DNA of 64,000 nucleotides from Trueperella sp. (GTDB lineage Bacteria; Actinomycetota; Actinomycetes; Actinomycetales; Actinomycetaceae): positions 124,001 to 188,000 of the forward strand of contig JAUNLU010000001.1 in NCBI GenBank assembly GCA_030532125.1. Reading direction: 5' to 3'. Below the pieces are notes generated by a model, which saw only the letters and a list, made by a program, of their open reading frames with translations, was not told where the DNA came from and did not search any database. How positions within the stretch are numbered: position 1 is the stretch's first letter; every line of letters starts with the position of its first letter. This document shows, piece after piece, positions 9,556 through 19,105 of this stretch. The position numbers were made by a program, and so were the translations under genes.

Positions 9556-10575
9556 CTATTTCAGGTACGGCGGCATCCAACCACAGCGAACCGGCTGCTG
9601 GTTATCCGCGTCCAACATATTGCCCACCATCTGCAGCGCCACTGAGCTGTAAGTGATATTAGGGTGCGTAGGGGCATGCATTGGGCACACATCCTGAATC
9701 AAAATATTCTCAACTCCCGGCTCATCAATAAACGCATTGGTGTACGGAGTGACCGTAGTGTCGTACTTGGTGGTTAGAACCGTGTATTTCACACCGGGAA
9801 CAGTCAATCCGCCGTCATTCAACTCGGTTAAAAACTCAGAGCCTTCCAGCTGCTGTAACAGCGCGTCCATGTTGTCCGCGGAGAGCTTTTCCTCAATATT
9901 CGGATACTTGTTCACCAAGTAGTTAATAGCCCCTTTTAGCCCCATCATCGTGGTGCCGTGGTTATTAGGCGATAGTCCAATTAGGTGATCAACTTTTTCG
10001 GCACCGCCATACCATTTGAGGTAAGCGCGTGGCAGCGGGCCACCGCCTTGCGAATGCCCCACTAAAGTAACTTTTTCGGCGCCAGTGGCTTCCAGTACTC
10101 GATCCACAAATCCGGCTAAGAAAGCGGCCGACTGGCGGATATCGCCATTGAAAGAAGCCATCTCATCAACCGGGTTACCAGAGGGGTTGTAGTTGAAGGT
10201 AAACAGGCAAAGACCGCGCTGCGCCAGATGCGGACCAAACATTGCCCAAGCGCCATATGCACTAGTCCCCGTGCCTGGAACGAGAACTACTGGGGATTCA
10301 CCCGGTTGGGGAGTACACGTAAAATCGTTAGTGCCCATCGGAGATAGCCCCGGGTGCATCCGGGCATAAGTAGTTGCTCCCACCCAAGTATGCTTATCCG
10401 GACCATACCCATTTGCAGGCACCCCGCCTGGGCTAGTAGGGGACTCTACTCCCCCCGGGTTCTCTGGGGTCGGAAGGCCTAAATCAGTTGCTTGCGCCGC
10501 AGTCGCAGTCCCGACTGCCAATGCCATAGTTGCGGCGGCAGCCACTACTGCGCGCCCAAATTTTTTCAGCCTCAT
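9556..10575 (-). CDS. Secreted alpha/beta-hydrolase lipase/esterase
   Basis: Exported triacylglycerol-lipase-like enzyme of 339 aa. The N-terminus is a Sec signal (RLKKFGR, a long Ala/Val core, probable cleavage after AAQA at about residue 29) followed by a Pro/Gly-rich linker. The fold markers are VVLVPGTGTSAYGAW (oxyanion strand, near 96), LVGHSQGGG with the nucleophile Ser near 176, and a late His in CPMHAPTHPNITY. Two Cys pairs suggest extracellular disulfides. The strong GGAGGGG ribosome site fixes the start. It resembles secreted lipases of corynebacteria and cutibacteria; the substrate is inferred. It is a single gene flanked by hairpins. Confidence 0.88.
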   Translation of the reverse strand: MRLKKFGRAVVAAAATMALAVGTATAAQATDLGLPTPENPGGVESPTSPGGVPANGYGPDKHTWVGATTYARMHPGLSPMGTNDFTCTPQPGESPVVLVPGTGTSAYGAWAMFGPHLAQRGLCLFTFNYNPSGNPVDEMASFNGDIRQSAAFLAGFVDRVLEATGAEKVTLVGHSQGGGPLPRAYLKWYGGAEKVDHLIGLSPNNHGTTMMGLKGAINYLVNKYPNIEEKLSADNMDALLQQLEGSEFLTELNDGGLTVPGVKYTVLTTKYDTTVTPYTNAFIDEPGVENILIQDVCPMHAPTHPNITYSSVALQMVGNMLDADNQQPVRCGWMPPYLK

Positions 10576-10924
10576 AGCCCCTCCAGACCTGTGCAGTTGA
10601 ACCCGGAATCAGGTTTCGTGTGGCTGTGTTATACGGCCCTTTCTCCGCACTCACAAACCGGACTAATCCTATAAAGCAGAATATTGCTGAACTAGGGACA
10701 TAGGTCCGCAGCTAGGCGCTCAGCTGGGCTAATTAGTGCGCTTATCAGCGTCAAACTGCGCGTGATTCTACGACACTACGCACCCGTACCCGATTCCCCA
10801 CTGCCAACGGAGCTTTAGCGTTTGCAGATGTATCAAAAAAACAGCTACTGGTGTAGCTGGCACGGCTGCCCCAGTGACGTCGGTATAATGACCGAAAATT
10901 GCACTAAATAAGTTAGGAAAAACT
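10576..10924. other. Divergent intergenic region, lipase and amphi-Trp genes
   Basis: About 350 bp without a credible gene. It holds the promoter of the amphi-Trp gene (TATAAT at 10884-10889) and a weak dyad GGACATAGGTCC at 10696-10707. The decamer GCTGAACTAG near 10686 also appears in the hairpin at 11235-11278. Nothing else is recognisable. Confidence 0.5.
10884..10889 (+). promoter_or_regulatory. -10 element for the amphi-Trp gene
   Basis: Consensus TATAAT 35 bp before the GTG start. No good -35 is seen at 16-18 bp. The spacing leaves room for the AGGAAAA ribosome site. Confidence 0.5.
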
Positions 10925-11218
10925 GTGGCACCAAAAGAAAAGCTACTGAAGAACAAAGACAAGGTCACCCAGGGCGAACTTGCGGAGCTGCTAGAAATTA
11001 TCGCCAACCGTATCCGCCGCGGTGAACTCACACTCGGTGGCGGTAAAGATTCAGTGAAAATGGTGTTGCCAGAGCGATTTCAGGTTGAGATCGCGATAAC
11101 TGATACCGCAAAAAAGCAGCCGCAGCGCACCCTGGAAATCGAGCTGAAATGGTTGATAGATGAGCTCGGCAATCCAGTAAATATGCCCGAAAGACCGCGC
11201 GGATTTTTTGTTTCCTAG
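10925..11218 (+). CDS. amphi-Trp domain-containing protein
   Basis: Small 97-aa soluble protein. The central pattern is LAELLEIIANRIRRGELTLG, then a beta region with VLPERFQVEIAI, then LEIELKW, which is the helix plus amphipathic-strand-ending-in-Trp layout of the amphi-Trp domain (usually about 70-100 aa, function unknown). The N-terminus is Lys-rich. It starts at GTG with AGGAAAA upstream and a consensus -10 before that, so it is transcribed alone. A 15-bp hairpin follows its stop. The family is a guess from this pattern and the role is unknown. Confidence 0.7.
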   Translation: MAPKEKLLKNKDKVTQGELAELLEIIANRIRRGELTLGGGKDSVKMVLPERFQVEIAITDTAKKQPQRTLEIELKWLIDELGNPVNMPERPRGFFVS

Positions 11219-11234
11219 TGCGTGTACTGGTTAA

Positions 11235-11278
11235 GCACCGCTGAACTAGTGCAGAACGCTGAGCTAGTTCAGCGGTGC
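11235..11278. terminator. Bidirectional hairpin between convergent genes
   Basis: Perfect 15-bp arms (GCACCGCTGAACTAG and complement), 14-nt loop, in the 65-bp gap between the convergent amphi-Trp and FemAB genes. No T-run follows, as with the hairpin at 9490. Confidence 0.6.
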
Positions 11279-11283
11279 CCACA

Positions 11284-12354
11284 TTAGTTAACCGAAATCC
11301 ACTGCTGGTAGCGTGCGTCGTCAAAAACCAGGTCTAGCTCACCAATAAATTCGTGCAGCCCTTCTGCGCCCGTGATTTTGCTCTTAAATGCATACAGCCC
11401 GTCACTGCGGTCAAAGACATATAGTCCGCCCAGGTCATAACGCAGCAATCCAGCAGCAATAGAATCTTTGACCTGCTCCATACAATTTTGGAATGGCGCA
11501 TTCAGATTGCGTTTCCCATTCTTGTTAGACGACGCCGCGTAGCTGTAAAAGGCCAACCCGGCATAGCTGATCAAGATACTAGAGCTCAGCACATCTTCTG
11601 AGTCACTCGTTTGGTACAGCACGGCGTCGTCGAATGCTTCTAACAATCTAGCGAAGTACTCCTTGGGGCGGTGGGTAATCCCCTGACGTGCCGCCATGAC
11701 CTTGGTCAACTCGTAAAAGGTATCCAATGCCTCCGCTAGCCCGGGGTCACCAGCACGGAAGCGTTTCGTCTCCAGCCCATCCCGGTAAGTTTTACGCAGT
11801 TTATTGCGGTGTTTGGACGGTAGCTCTAGGAAAATATCTTCATAGCTGCGCCCATTGAATTCCATTATCATGTTGTGCCGCGGATTAGAGAAACTGTGTT
11901 CCCAGGTAGTTTGGTCGACGTCGGTACGATCCTGGGGCAGCCGGCTGCGCACTATCGTCTGGGCGCCCGGAACGTCAATTTGCTCCAAACTGGACACCAA
12001 CGATTCGCTGTACGGGACAAATGGATCAATTCGCAATAGGAATCCGCGCCGCTGCTCCACCACCGGCAAGGCCTCCCGCAGCAGTTCTTGGAAAACTTCC
12101 GGATCGTCCAAAGCACACACTGGGCCGCGCGGGGCGTACATAAAAGAAGTTTCGCCGTCGTTGCTCACCGACAAAATTGAAAGCGCCGCCGTGATTTCCC
12201 CGCGGTCATCTTCCAAATAGACGTAGTCGGCATTCCAGTTGTTCTTAACTTTTGCCCAGTTTGGCGACTGCATCATATGACCGTGCGGGCTGTTCGCCAC
12301 AAAGTCACTGTACTTACGGAGTTGAGCAGAATCATTGAGATCTAAGATTGGCAT
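11284..12354 (-). CDS. FemAB-family peptidyltransferase (lipid II interpeptide bridge type)
   Basis: A 356-aa protein of the FemX/MurM group, which use aminoacyl-tRNA to add bridge residues to the stem peptide of lipid II at the inner face of the membrane. Family features seen: an N-terminal MMQSPNWAKVK stretch (about 27-37), FMYAPRGPV near 70, LRIDPFVPY, the central ELPSKHRNKLRKTYRDGLE, and a second GNAT-like half ending FKSKITGAEGLHEFIGELD. I see no long coiled-coil arm, as in short FemX-like proteins. The transferred amino acid cannot be told. It lies 24 bp after ychF; TAGGAT sits exactly 6 nt before the ATG and could be a -10 or a Shine-Dalgarno. Confidence 0.88.
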   Translation of the reverse strand: MPILDLNDSAQLRKYSDFVANSPHGHMMQSPNWAKVKNNWNADYVYLEDDRGEITAALSILSVSNDGETSFMYAPRGPVCALDDPEVFQELLREALPVVEQRRGFLLRIDPFVPYSESLVSSLEQIDVPGAQTIVRSRLPQDRTDVDQTTWEHSFSNPRHNMIMEFNGRSYEDIFLELPSKHRNKLRKTYRDGLETKRFRAGDPGLAEALDTFYELTKVMAARQGITHRPKEYFARLLEAFDDAVLYQTSDSEDVLSSSILISYAGLAFYSYAASSNKNGKRNLNAPFQNCMEQVKDSIAAGLLRYDLGGLYVFDRSDGLYAFKSKITGAEGLHEFIGELDLVFDDARYQQWISVN

Positions 12355-12360
12355 AGACCC

Positions 12361-12366
12361 ATCCTA
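12361..12366 (-). promoter_or_regulatory. -10 or ribosome site before the FemAB gene
   Basis: TAGGAT, then 6 nt, then ATG on the minus strand. It fits the leaderless spacing seen at other starts here, but its AGGA could equally act as a Shine-Dalgarno sequence 8 nt from the start. Confidence 0.3.
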
Positions 12367-12378
12367 CCGGCGCTAGCG

Positions 12379-13458
12379 CTAGACGTTAAACATGAACTCC
12401 ACGACGTCGCCGTCTTGCATTACGTAATCTTTGCCTTCCATCCGGACTCGGCCGTGCGCCCGCGCTTCGGCAATCGAACCATATTCCAGCAATTCGCCGT
12501 ATGACACCACTTGCGCTTTGATGAAACCGCGCTCAAAATCGGTGTGAATTACACCGGCTGCTTGCGGGGCGGTCCAGCCCTTGTGGATAGTCCAGGCACG
12601 GGCTTCTTTTTCTCCCGCCGTCAGATAGGTCTGCAACCCCAGGGTGTCAAAGCCAACGCGAGCCAACTTATCCAACCCGCTTTCCTCTTGCCCGGAGGCT
12701 TCCAGCATCTCGCGCGCTTCGTCTTCTTCCAGCTCCACCAGCTCGGCTTCAAACTGGGCATCCAAGAAAATAGCCTCGGCCGGTGCCACCAGCTCACGCA
12801 ATTCCGCCTGTTTAGCGGCGTCTGCCAATCCGGCATCGTCAGTATTGAACACATAGATAAACGGTTTAGCGGTCATCAACTGGAAAGTCTTCAAAATATC
12901 TGGGTCGAGATCGCCGCCAGCTGCGGAGAGAGTTTTTCCCTCTTCCAGGATCTGCAAGGCCGCTTCCGCCGTCTGCACTACTTCTTTTTCAATTTTCTTA
13001 CCGGTCAGCTCTTTTTGCAGGCGCGGAATCTGCTTTTCCAGAGTTTGAATATCGGCCAGCACTAGCTCCGTGGTAATGGTTTCGATATCCGAGGCTGGAT
13101 CCACCCGCCCGTCCACATGCGTCACATCCGGGTCGGCAAAAGCGCGGGTGACCATACAGATCGCATCCGCTTCCCGGATATTGGCCAGGAACTGGTTACC
13201 CAGGCCCTCCCCTTCGGAGGCCCCCCGCACAATCCCCGCGATATCCACAAATGACACCGTGGCAGGCAAGATTTTCTTGGAATTGAAGATCTCAGCCAGC
13301 TTACCGAGCCGCTCATCTGGCAGCGGCACCACACCTACATTGGGTTCAATGGTGGCAAACGGATAGTTCGCTGCCACCACATTGGCGCGCGTCAGAGCAT
13401 TAAATAGGGTCGACTTGCCAACGTTGGGAAGTCCTGCGATACCAATAGTTAAAGCCAC
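12379..13458 (-). CDS. ychF: Redox-regulated ribosome-binding ATPase YchF (Obg-like)
   Basis: Universal P-loop ATPase of the Obg/HflX class that binds ribosomes and responds to oxidative stress. The G1 motif GLPNVGKST is at residues 9-17, G3 is [18 protein letters not shown], and the FNTDD segment replaces the canonical NKxD, which is why the family prefers ATP. A coiled-coil stretch lies around 130-190 and the C-terminal TGS-like domain ends [11 protein letters not shown]. Length 359 aa is standard. The start is GTG without a Shine-Dalgarno; TAGACT stands 6 nt upstream. Divergent from rmuC. Confidence 0.96.
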   Translation of the reverse strand: MALTIGIAGLPNVGKSTLFNALTRANVVAANYPFATIEPNVGVVPLPDERLGKLAEIFNSKKILPATVSFVDIAGIVRGASEGEGLGNQFLANIREADAICMVTRAFADPDVTHVDGRVDPASDIETITTELVLADIQTLEKQIPRLQKELTGKKIEKEVVQTAEAALQILEEGKTLSAAGGDLDPDILKTFQLMTAKPFIYVFNTDDAGLADAAKQAELRELVAPAEAIFLDAQFEAELVELEEDEAREMLEASGQEESGLDKLARVGFDTLGLQTYLTAGEKEARAWTIHKGWTAPQAAGVIHTDFERGFIKAQVVSYGELLEYGSIAEARAHGRVRMEGKDYVMQDGDVVEFMFNV

Positions 13459-13464
13459 GTGGTC

Positions 13465-13470
13465 AGTCTA
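13465..13470 (-). promoter_or_regulatory. -10 element of a probable leaderless ychF promoter
   Basis: On the minus strand TAGACT, then GACCAC, then the GTG of ychF. No ribosome-binding sequence fits in between. Confidence 0.5.
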
Positions 13471-13567
13471 ATGCGCCCGGTGGGGTAAAGCGAAGCGCCG
13501 GGCACAGTTGTGAGGAAGGACGACGCCGCTGCGCCCACTGCGTTAAAAAAGTGCGGGAAGCGGTTCG

Positions 13568-13573
13568 TATTAT
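13568..13573 (+). promoter_or_regulatory. -10 element of a probable leaderless rmuC promoter
   Basis: TATTAT followed by 6 nt and the rmuC ATG. The region before the ATG has no Shine-Dalgarno. A weak TTAAAA lies 19 bp upstream of the hexamer. Confidence 0.5.
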
Positions 13574-13579
13574 TTTGGT

Positions 13580-14776
13580 ATGGAAGTTGGCACCGTAGTT
13601 TTAGTATTTTTTGCGCTGGCGCTGGGATTAGCCGTGGGATGGATCGCGGGTGCCCGGCGCGCACCGGGATCAAGCACAGTGGTGGAGCATACTCGCCAGG
13701 AGTTAGGGCAGGTGCGCGAGGCACTGGCTACCGCCACTGCCCGGGCAGAACTGTTGGCGCAAGAAAATGACCAGCTCCTAGATAGGTCGCGCGCTGACGC
13801 CAATATATTGCAGGCTTTGGCGCCTTTGGCGAAGCAATTAGATGCAGTATCTGGGCACATTGAACAAATTCGCGAGCGCTCCGCAGCGCAGCATTCCCAA
13901 ATTGTCACTCAATTGCAGCGCGACGCAGAACTGGGAGTAGAACTCAACCGCACTACGTCTGCTCTCAATGCCGCGTTACGCTCCAGCTCGGCGCGGGGAA
14001 ATTGGGGGGAAGTGCAGCTGCGCCGCATAGTGGAAGCGGCTGGAATGTTGGAGCACGTGGATTTTGTTACCCAGACGTCGGTAACTGATAGCTCTGGAAA
14101 AGTCTCGCGACCAGATCTAACTATTTCACTGCCCGACGGGGGCAAAATCGCAGTGGACGCCAAAGTCCCGCTGGATTCATTCTTACGTGCCCAAGAAGAA
14201 AGCTCCGGGCAGTCTGATCACCTGGCAGCGCATGCAAAAGCGGTACGGGGTCACGTCCAAGAACTGATTAAACGGGACTACCCCGCAAATTTCCCCGGCT
14301 CGCCACGACTCACTGTGATGTATTTGCCCTCTGAGGCACTGCTATCCACAGCCATTACCGCAGACCCAACACTTTTAGAATGGGCACTGCAAGCTGGAGT
14401 TGTGCCGGCGTCACCAACTTCATTTTTAGCCTTGCTGCGCACCGTGGCAGCCGTTTGGTCCAGCGCGGCTACTGCCACAGAAGCGCGCGATATTGCTCAA
14501 TTAGGTAATACTCTGGTGGAGCGTATTGCAGTAGTAGTGGGGCATTTGAACCAACTTGGCGGCGCGCTCGGCAATAGCGTGAAGCACTACAACGCCGCAG
14601 TAGGTTCGCTAGAGAATCGCTTGCTAGTCACGGCACGTAGTTTTAGCGCTATTCCAGCGGATCCCGGATCGGCTAAACCGATAGCCAGCGACCAAGCCCA
14701 ACTCCGGCAATTCAGTGCCGTAGAATTTACGGATCACTCCAGCAATGGCACTGCTGCATCGGATTGCGTAGGCTGA
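13580..14776 (+). CDS. rmuC: RmuC family DNA recombination protein
   Basis: RmuC proteins are membrane-anchored nuclease-like proteins that limit DNA inversions and rearrangements. One N-terminal membrane segment (about residues 3-25) is followed by a long Ala/Gln/Glu-rich coiled coil (about 35-125), then the conserved domain starting [18 protein letters not shown] (about 139-156). [20 protein letters not shown] carries the Asp and the DxK of a restriction-endonuclease-like site, and [13 protein letters not shown] follows. Length 398 aa. It is followed after 4 bp by ispH, so the two are probably co-transcribed with xseAB. Confidence 0.92.
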   Translation: MEVGTVVLVFFALALGLAVGWIAGARRAPGSSTVVEHTRQELGQVREALATATARAELLAQENDQLLDRSRADANILQALAPLAKQLDAVSGHIEQIRERSAAQHSQIVTQLQRDAELGVELNRTTSALNAALRSSSARGNWGEVQLRRIVEAAGMLEHVDFVTQTSVTDSSGKVSRPDLTISLPDGGKIAVDAKVPLDSFLRAQEESSGQSDHLAAHAKAVRGHVQELIKRDYPANFPGSPRLTVMYLPSEALLSTAITADPTLLEWALQAGVVPASPTSFLALLRTVAAVWSSAATATEARDIAQLGNTLVERIAVVVGHLNQLGGALGNSVKHYNAAVGSLENRLLVTARSFSAIPADPGSAKPIASDQAQLRQFSAVEFTDHSSNGTAASDCVG

Positions 14777-14780
14777 AGCC

Positions 14781-15908
14781 GTGAATGACAAGGTCTCTTT
14801 AGCTGGCGCATCAGCTTTCCCTGCCCCGATCCCCTCTCAGCCATCTCCAGATGGGAAACGCATTCTGTTGGCCGAACCGCGCGGATACTGCGCAGGAGTG
14901 GATCGCGCAGTAGATGCAGTAGAAAAAGCTCTGGAACTCTACGGGGCCCCGATCTATGTGCGGAAAGAAATTGTGCACAACAAATTCGTGGTTGAGACGC
15001 TTTCTAAACGTGGCGCTATTTTTGTGGATAAAACTGCGGATGTGCCCGCCGGAGCTCGGGTAGTTTTCTCGGCGCACGGCGTCTCTCCGCAAGTGCATGC
15101 CGAAGCGGAAGAACTAAATCTGCGTACTATCGATGCCACTTGCCCATTAGTTACTAAAGTCCACAAGCAGGCGGTGCGATTTGCCGATCAGGACTATGAC
15201 ATTCTGCTTATCGGGCATGACGGACACGAAGAAGTAGAAGGCACTCAAGGGGAAGCCCCAGCGCACATCCAGGTAGTCAATGGACCGCAGGATGTTGCCA
15301 ATGTGCAGGTGCGAGATCCGGAACGGGTGGCATGGATTTCACAGACCACCCTATCCGTGGATGAAACTTTAGAAACTGTGGAGCTACTGCGCCAACGTTT
15401 CCCAGCGCTGCAAGATCCGCCGTCAGACAATATCTGCTACGCCACTCAGAATCGCCAGGGCGCGGTAAAACAGATTGCCCCGGAAGCTGACGTGGTAATC
15501 GTAGTAGGTTCCGCCAACTCGTCTAACTCTGTGCGCTTGGTGGAAGTGGCATTGGATGCCGGAGCTGGCGCTGCCTACCGAGTGGATAAGGCTTCCGAAC
15601 TGGACGCTAACTGGTTCACTGCAGCTAAAACCATTGGGGTTACCTCCGGCGCTTCAGTGCCCGAAATTTTGGTGCGCGAAGTAGTGGAAAGCTTGCAAAA
15701 TATGGGCTACACCCAGTTGGAAACGGTGCGCACCGTTCAAGAAGACGTCCGATTCTCCTTGCCCAAGAATCTGCGCGGCGATCTGAAAGCGGTCGGGATA
15801 GAACCCGATCGGCCACACCAGGTGCGGGATCGTAGCCATCCAGTCTCCAATGCGCGCGGGCGCCAACCGGCGGCAAAAGATGCCGCCCCGGCCAAGATTG
15901 AGGATTAA
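14781..15908 (+). CDS. ispH: 4-hydroxy-3-methylbut-2-enyl diphosphate reductase IspH (LytB)
   Basis: Last enzyme of the MEP isoprenoid pathway, forming IPP and DMAPP with an Fe-S cluster. The three cluster cysteines are C37 in [10 protein letters not shown]121 in [11 protein letters not shown] and C219 in [10 protein letters not shown]. Substrate His residues are seen in IVHNKF (H66) and FSAHGVSP (H99), and the GHEEVEGT loop holds the catalytic Glu. A 25-residue N-terminal Pro/Ser-rich lead and a polar C-terminal tail extend the usual core. GTG start, 4 bp after rmuC. Works with ispE elsewhere in the window. Confidence 0.96.
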   Translation: MNDKVSLAGASAFPAPIPSQPSPDGKRILLAEPRGYCAGVDRAVDAVEKALELYGAPIYVRKEIVHNKFVVETLSKRGAIFVDKTADVPAGARVVFSAHGVSPQVHAEAEELNLRTIDATCPLVTKVHKQAVRFADQDYDILLIGHDGHEEVEGTQGEAPAHIQVVNGPQDVANVQVRDPERVAWISQTTLSVDETLETVELLRQRFPALQDPPSDNICYATQNRQGAVKQIAPEADVVIVVGSANSSNSVRLVEVALDAGAGAAYRVDKASELDANWFTAAKTIGVTSGASVPEILVREVVESLQNMGYTQLETVRTVQEDVRFSLPKNLRGDLKAVGIEPDRPHQVRDRSHPVSNARGRQPAAKDAAPAKIED

Positions 15909-15910
15909 TT

Positions 15911-17200
15911 TTGACTGCGGGTCCAATTCCAGTACCTGCTGATTTGCCGCAGCAGGCGGCCCAAACCACGGCTGAAAATCCGTGGCCACTGCGATTGCTG
16001 TCGGCAAAAATAGCCGAATATGTGGCCAAAATGTCGCGGCTGTGGGTAGAGGGCGAGATTATTACGCTGGTGCGCCGCCCTAATGCCAAAATGCAGTTCT
16101 TCACTTTGGCTGATTTGGAAGACAAAGCTGCGATCAATGTAAAAATTTTGTCGCACAATCTGCCAGCTGGATTGGAATCGGGAGCGCGCGTAGTGGTGTG
16201 CGCTAAGCCAGATTTTTGGACCGGCAATGGATCGCTCAGCTTGTATGCCGATGAAGTCCGCCCGGTGGGGATAGGCGATATTCTGGCTCGAATTGAAGCC
16301 TTGAAAGCCAAGCTGGCTAGTGAAGGCCTATTTGCTGCCGCACGCAAGAAGCCGCTGCCATTTTTACCCCGGAAAATCGGGCTGATTTGCGGGCGAAACA
16401 CCAAAGCCAAACACGATGTAGTAGTAAATGCTACCGCCCGCTGGGCAGCTGCCCAGTTTGAAATACGCGAGGTGCAGGTACAGGGAGAAGGTTCAGTTCC
16501 GCAGATGATAGCGGCACTGAATGAGCTAGATGCCATCCGGGAAGTAGACGTGATCGTATTGGCTCGCGGCGGCGGCTCAGTAGAAGATCTACTGCCATTT
16601 TCTGATGAGCGCCTGGTGCGAGCAGCTGCCCAGGCACAAACTCCTATCGTCTCCGCAATCGGGCATGAAACCGATTCCCCGGTATTGGATCTGGTAGCTG
16701 ACTTCCGCGCATCTACCCCTACTGATGCCGCCCGCCGCATCGTCCCCGATGTCAACGAAGAACGGGTTGGCATAGCGCAAGCACGGGAACGGATCCGGCA
16801 AGCGCTGGAGAACCGACTAGTTCGATCCACCTCTGATATTGCGGCATTGCGCAGCCGCCCGGTACTGGCCCACCCTGAACTACTGCTAGATTCACGGGTA
16901 GAAGAACTGGCTAATTTGCGGGCAATGGCCCGCACCTATATGGAATATGCCTACCAGAACTCACAGGGCCAAATTTCTGCTTTGACTGACCGGCTACGAG
17001 CTCTCTCCCCACTCGCCACCCTGAACCGCGGCTACGCTATTTTGCAGCAGGACAGTGGCGAAATAATCAGTAATGTATCCCGAGTTGAAGTTGGTAGCGC
17101 AGTAGTTGCCCGGGTATCTGACGGCGCAATAGCCCTGACTGTAGCTGGAGTTAAATCCCAAGATCCCCCCATGAAGTCCTCAGCAGAAAGAAGAAAATGA
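15911..17200 (+). CDS. xseA: Exodeoxyribonuclease VII large subunit
   Basis: Catalytic subunit of ExoVII, which degrades single-stranded DNA from both ends. It begins with the OB-fold segment [20 protein letters not shown] (about 36-55), contains [64 protein letters not shown] and [30 protein letters not shown], all highly typical, then a helical C-terminal region ending NRGYAIL. The start is the rare TTG at 15911, supported by GAGGA six bases upstream and by the 2-bp gap after the ispH stop. ATGA overlap with xseB. Confidence 0.96.
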   Translation: MTAGPIPVPADLPQQAAQTTAENPWPLRLLSAKIAEYVAKMSRLWVEGEIITLVRRPNAKMQFFTLADLEDKAAINVKILSHNLPAGLESGARVVVCAKPDFWTGNGSLSLYADEVRPVGIGDILARIEALKAKLASEGLFAAARKKPLPFLPRKIGLICGRNTKAKHDVVVNATARWAAAQFEIREVQVQGEGSVPQMIAALNELDAIREVDVIVLARGGGSVEDLLPFSDERLVRAAAQAQTPIVSAIGHETDSPVLDLVADFRASTPTDAARRIVPDVNEERVGIAQARERIRQALENRLVRSTSDIAALRSRPVLAHPELLLDSRVEELANLRAMARTYMEYAYQNSQGQISALTDRLRALSPLATLNRGYAILQQDSGEIISNVSRVEVGSAVVARVSDGAIALTVAGVKSQDPPMKSSAERRK

Positions 17201-17460
17201 GCAGCGCGAAAACTCAATTAACGGAATTAGACGCCGAAGTTTCCCAACTCAGCTACGAAGAAGCTCGCTCCCAGCTAGTCGAAGTAGTTGCCCGGCTAGA
17301 GCAAGGTGATATGCCCTTAGCTGATGCCTTAGCAACTTGGGAGCGCGGGGAAGCCTTAGCGCGCAGATGCGAGACGTGGCTAGCTGGTGCCCGCGAACGG
17401 CTCGCCGCCGCCCGGGCAGCTACCGAAACCACAGCTACCGAAAACACTCCCGCGCAGTAG
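17197..17460 (+). CDS. xseB: Exodeoxyribonuclease VII small subunit
   Basis: Small helical subunit (87 aa) that assembles on XseA. The family pattern is clear: [42 protein letters not shown], two helices with LExGxxxLxxxxxxxExG spacing, followed by an Ala/Thr-rich tail. The ATG overlaps the xseA stop (ATGA), so expression is coupled. Confidence 0.95.
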   Translation: MSSAKTQLTELDAEVSQLSYEEARSQLVEVVARLEQGDMPLADALATWERGEALARRCETWLAGARERLAAARAATETTATENTPAQ

Positions 17461-17478
17461 CAGCTAATTCCCTTGAAC

Positions 17479-18243
17479 CTACTTACCGAGGCGGCGTTCC
17501 CGCTGCGAATAATCGCGCACCGCCCGCAATAGGTCAGTGCGCCGAAAATCTGGCCAATAAGTTTCGCAAAAGTACAGTTCGGAGTGCACTGCTTGCCAGA
17601 GCATAAAACCGCTTAGGCGCTGCTCTCCAGAGGTGCGGATTATTAGATCCGGGTCGGGCTGGCCTTTGGTATACATGTGTTCATTTATTGATTCCGCAGT
17701 GAAATTCTGCGCCACATCATGAAGTGAAATACCTTGTTCTGCCTGGTCAAGCAAATAAGATTGCACCGCACTGGCAATTTCATGGCGCCCACCGTACCCA
17801 ATTGCCACATTTACTTTCATTGCTGCAATACCTTCTGGACGCTGCTGCGCTGCCGCGCGCAATCTATTTGCGGCCGCCGCCGGCAGTAGCCCCAAATCTC
17901 CGATAACCCGGATGTCCCATCTCTGCAGTGCGGCCAAGTTTTCTACTGCTGCCACGATGATGTCTATTAACTCATCCAGCTCTTCCGCTGCGCGGGAGAA
18001 ATTCTCAGTAGAGAGCATCCACAGGGTGACCAGCTCAATGCCTACCTCTTCACACCAGGACAATACTTCTGCAATATGGTCTGCTCCCTTGCGGTGCCCC
18101 ATGGATGCCGACGAGCCCAGCTCCCGTGCCCAACGCCGGTTGCCATCCAAAATAATGCCGACATGGCTAGGAAGTTGATCTGGATTTAACTGCTTCTTCA
18201 GCGTGTGCTCATAGAGTGAATATAGGAACTCTGGCCGCCACAT
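17479..18243 (-). CDS. Z-prenyl diphosphate synthase (UppS family, Rv1086-like)
   Basis: Cis-prenyltransferase of 254 aa that condenses IPP with an allylic diphosphate. Motifs: ILDGNRRWAR with catalytic Asp D33, STENFSR, and the IPP-binding PDLIIRTSGEQRLSGFMLWQ, then FCETYWPDFR. Most actinomycetes have two UppS-type proteins. The position next to HlyIII, Mca and GreA matches Rv1086, which makes short-chain Z,E-farnesyl diphosphate as a primer for decaprenyl phosphate, so I favour that role over undecaprenyl synthesis. That is inference from neighbours as I recall them. GAAAGG precedes the ATG. Divergent from hlyIII. Confidence 0.9.
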   Translation of the reverse strand: MWRPEFLYSLYEHTLKKQLNPDQLPSHVGIILDGNRRWARELGSSASMGHRKGADHIAEVLSWCEEVGIELVTLWMLSTENFSRAAEELDELIDIIVAAVENLAALQRWDIRVIGDLGLLPAAAANRLRAAAQQRPEGIAAMKVNVAIGYGGRHEIASAVQSYLLDQAEQGISLHDVAQNFTAESINEHMYTKGQPDPDLIIRTSGEQRLSGFMLWQAVHSELYFCETYWPDFRRTDLLRAVRDYSQRERRLGK

Positions 18244-18332
18244 GACACACCTTTCTGCTGGCAGATATGCCTACCTGGTTAAAGTTTATCCCGCCAGGCA
18301 TCTGGATATGAGAAAAGCTAGCTCATCTGTTT

Positions 18333-18349
18333 CCACCCTACTAGGGTGG
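18333..18349. promoter_or_regulatory. 17-bp palindrome between divergent prenyl transferase and hlyIII genes
   Basis: CCACCCTA and TAGGGTGG flank a single C, a perfect odd-length palindrome 37 bp upstream of hlyIII. It is placed like an operator for one or both genes; the regulator is unknown. Confidence 0.4.
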
Positions 18350-18385
18350 TGGTGCCAGAGTGCACGTAAAAAGCTGAGGCGAATT

Positions 18386-19069
18386 ATGAATGCGGAAAAT
18401 ATTACTTATCAGCAACTCAATCGGAAAAACGTAGACGAATTCCCCAAACCACGGTTACGCGGCTGGATCCACAGCTTCACTGCTCCAGTTGCATTCTTAA
18501 ATGGACTCAGCATGGTTATTTTGGCGAGTGACGTCGGTGCCCGGGCTGCTAGCGCGGTGTTCTTTGTCTGCGGATTGTTGTTATTTGCTGGTTCTGGTAT
18601 CTACCATGTGGGCCCGTGGAAACCACAGGTGAAATCTATCCTGCGCCGGATAGACCATTCCAATGTGTTCTTACTGATCGCCGGCACCTACACTCCGCTC
18701 GCAGTAATTTTACTCGATGGACGCTCCGAAAAAATCGTGCTCACCATCGTATGGGTGGGCGCCCTACTCGGATCGCTATTCCATATTCTGTGGATAACCG
18801 CACCCCGCTGGCTCTACGTCCCGCTCTATATTGCGCTCGGCTGGGTAGCTATCTGGTTCTTACCAGAATTTTGGAATAACGGCAGCCCGGTAATCGTCTG
18901 GCTACTAATCGCGGGCGGTATCGCCTACACCGTAGGTGCAGTATTTTATGGGCTGCGCTGGCCCAACCCCTGGCCGAAGTGGTTCGGTTTTCACGAATTT
19001 TTCCACTCCGGCACAGTGATTGGATACGCCTGCCATTCAGTGGCTATTTGGCTCGCTATTTTTGCTTAG
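18386..19069 (+). CDS. Hemolysin III family (PAQR-like) membrane protein
   Basis: A 227-aa integral membrane protein with about seven hydrophobic segments. PAQR/HlyIII features: RGWIHSFTAPVAF at the first segment, SGIYH with a conserved Ser and His near 74-78, RRIDHSNVFLLIAGTYTP, and a C-terminal FGFHEFFHSGTVIGYACHSVA with the His cluster that binds metal in the family. The start was set at the ATG at 18386 with GAGG six bases upstream; a longer frame overlaps the divergent gene. The name refers to a Bacillus haemolysin, but most homologues have no shown toxin role. In mycobacteria the homologue is also beside the Z-prenyl transferase. Confidence 0.9.
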   Translation: MNAENITYQQLNRKNVDEFPKPRLRGWIHSFTAPVAFLNGLSMVILASDVGARAASAVFFVCGLLLFAGSGIYHVGPWKPQVKSILRRIDHSNVFLLIAGTYTPLAVILLDGRSEKIVLTIVWVGALLGSLFHILWITAPRWLYVPLYIALGWVAIWFLPEFWNNGSPVIVWLLIAGGIAYTVGAVFYGLRWPNPWPKWFGFHEFFHSGTVIGYACHSVAIWLAIFA

Positions 19070-19105
19070 CGCACAGTTCGCCTAACTAAGCGAGTCAATG
19101 CCGAT

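Noticed and set aside
12511..13065. Plus-strand open frame of 184 codons inside ychF
   Set aside because: Lies opposite the highly conserved ychF, has no ribosome site and a composition typical of a shadow frame.
15640..16935. Long minus-strand open frame (431 codons) opposite ispH and xseA
   Set aside because: Ser/Arg-rich translation with no domain, fully antisense to two well-defined genes; an artefact of codon use in xseA.
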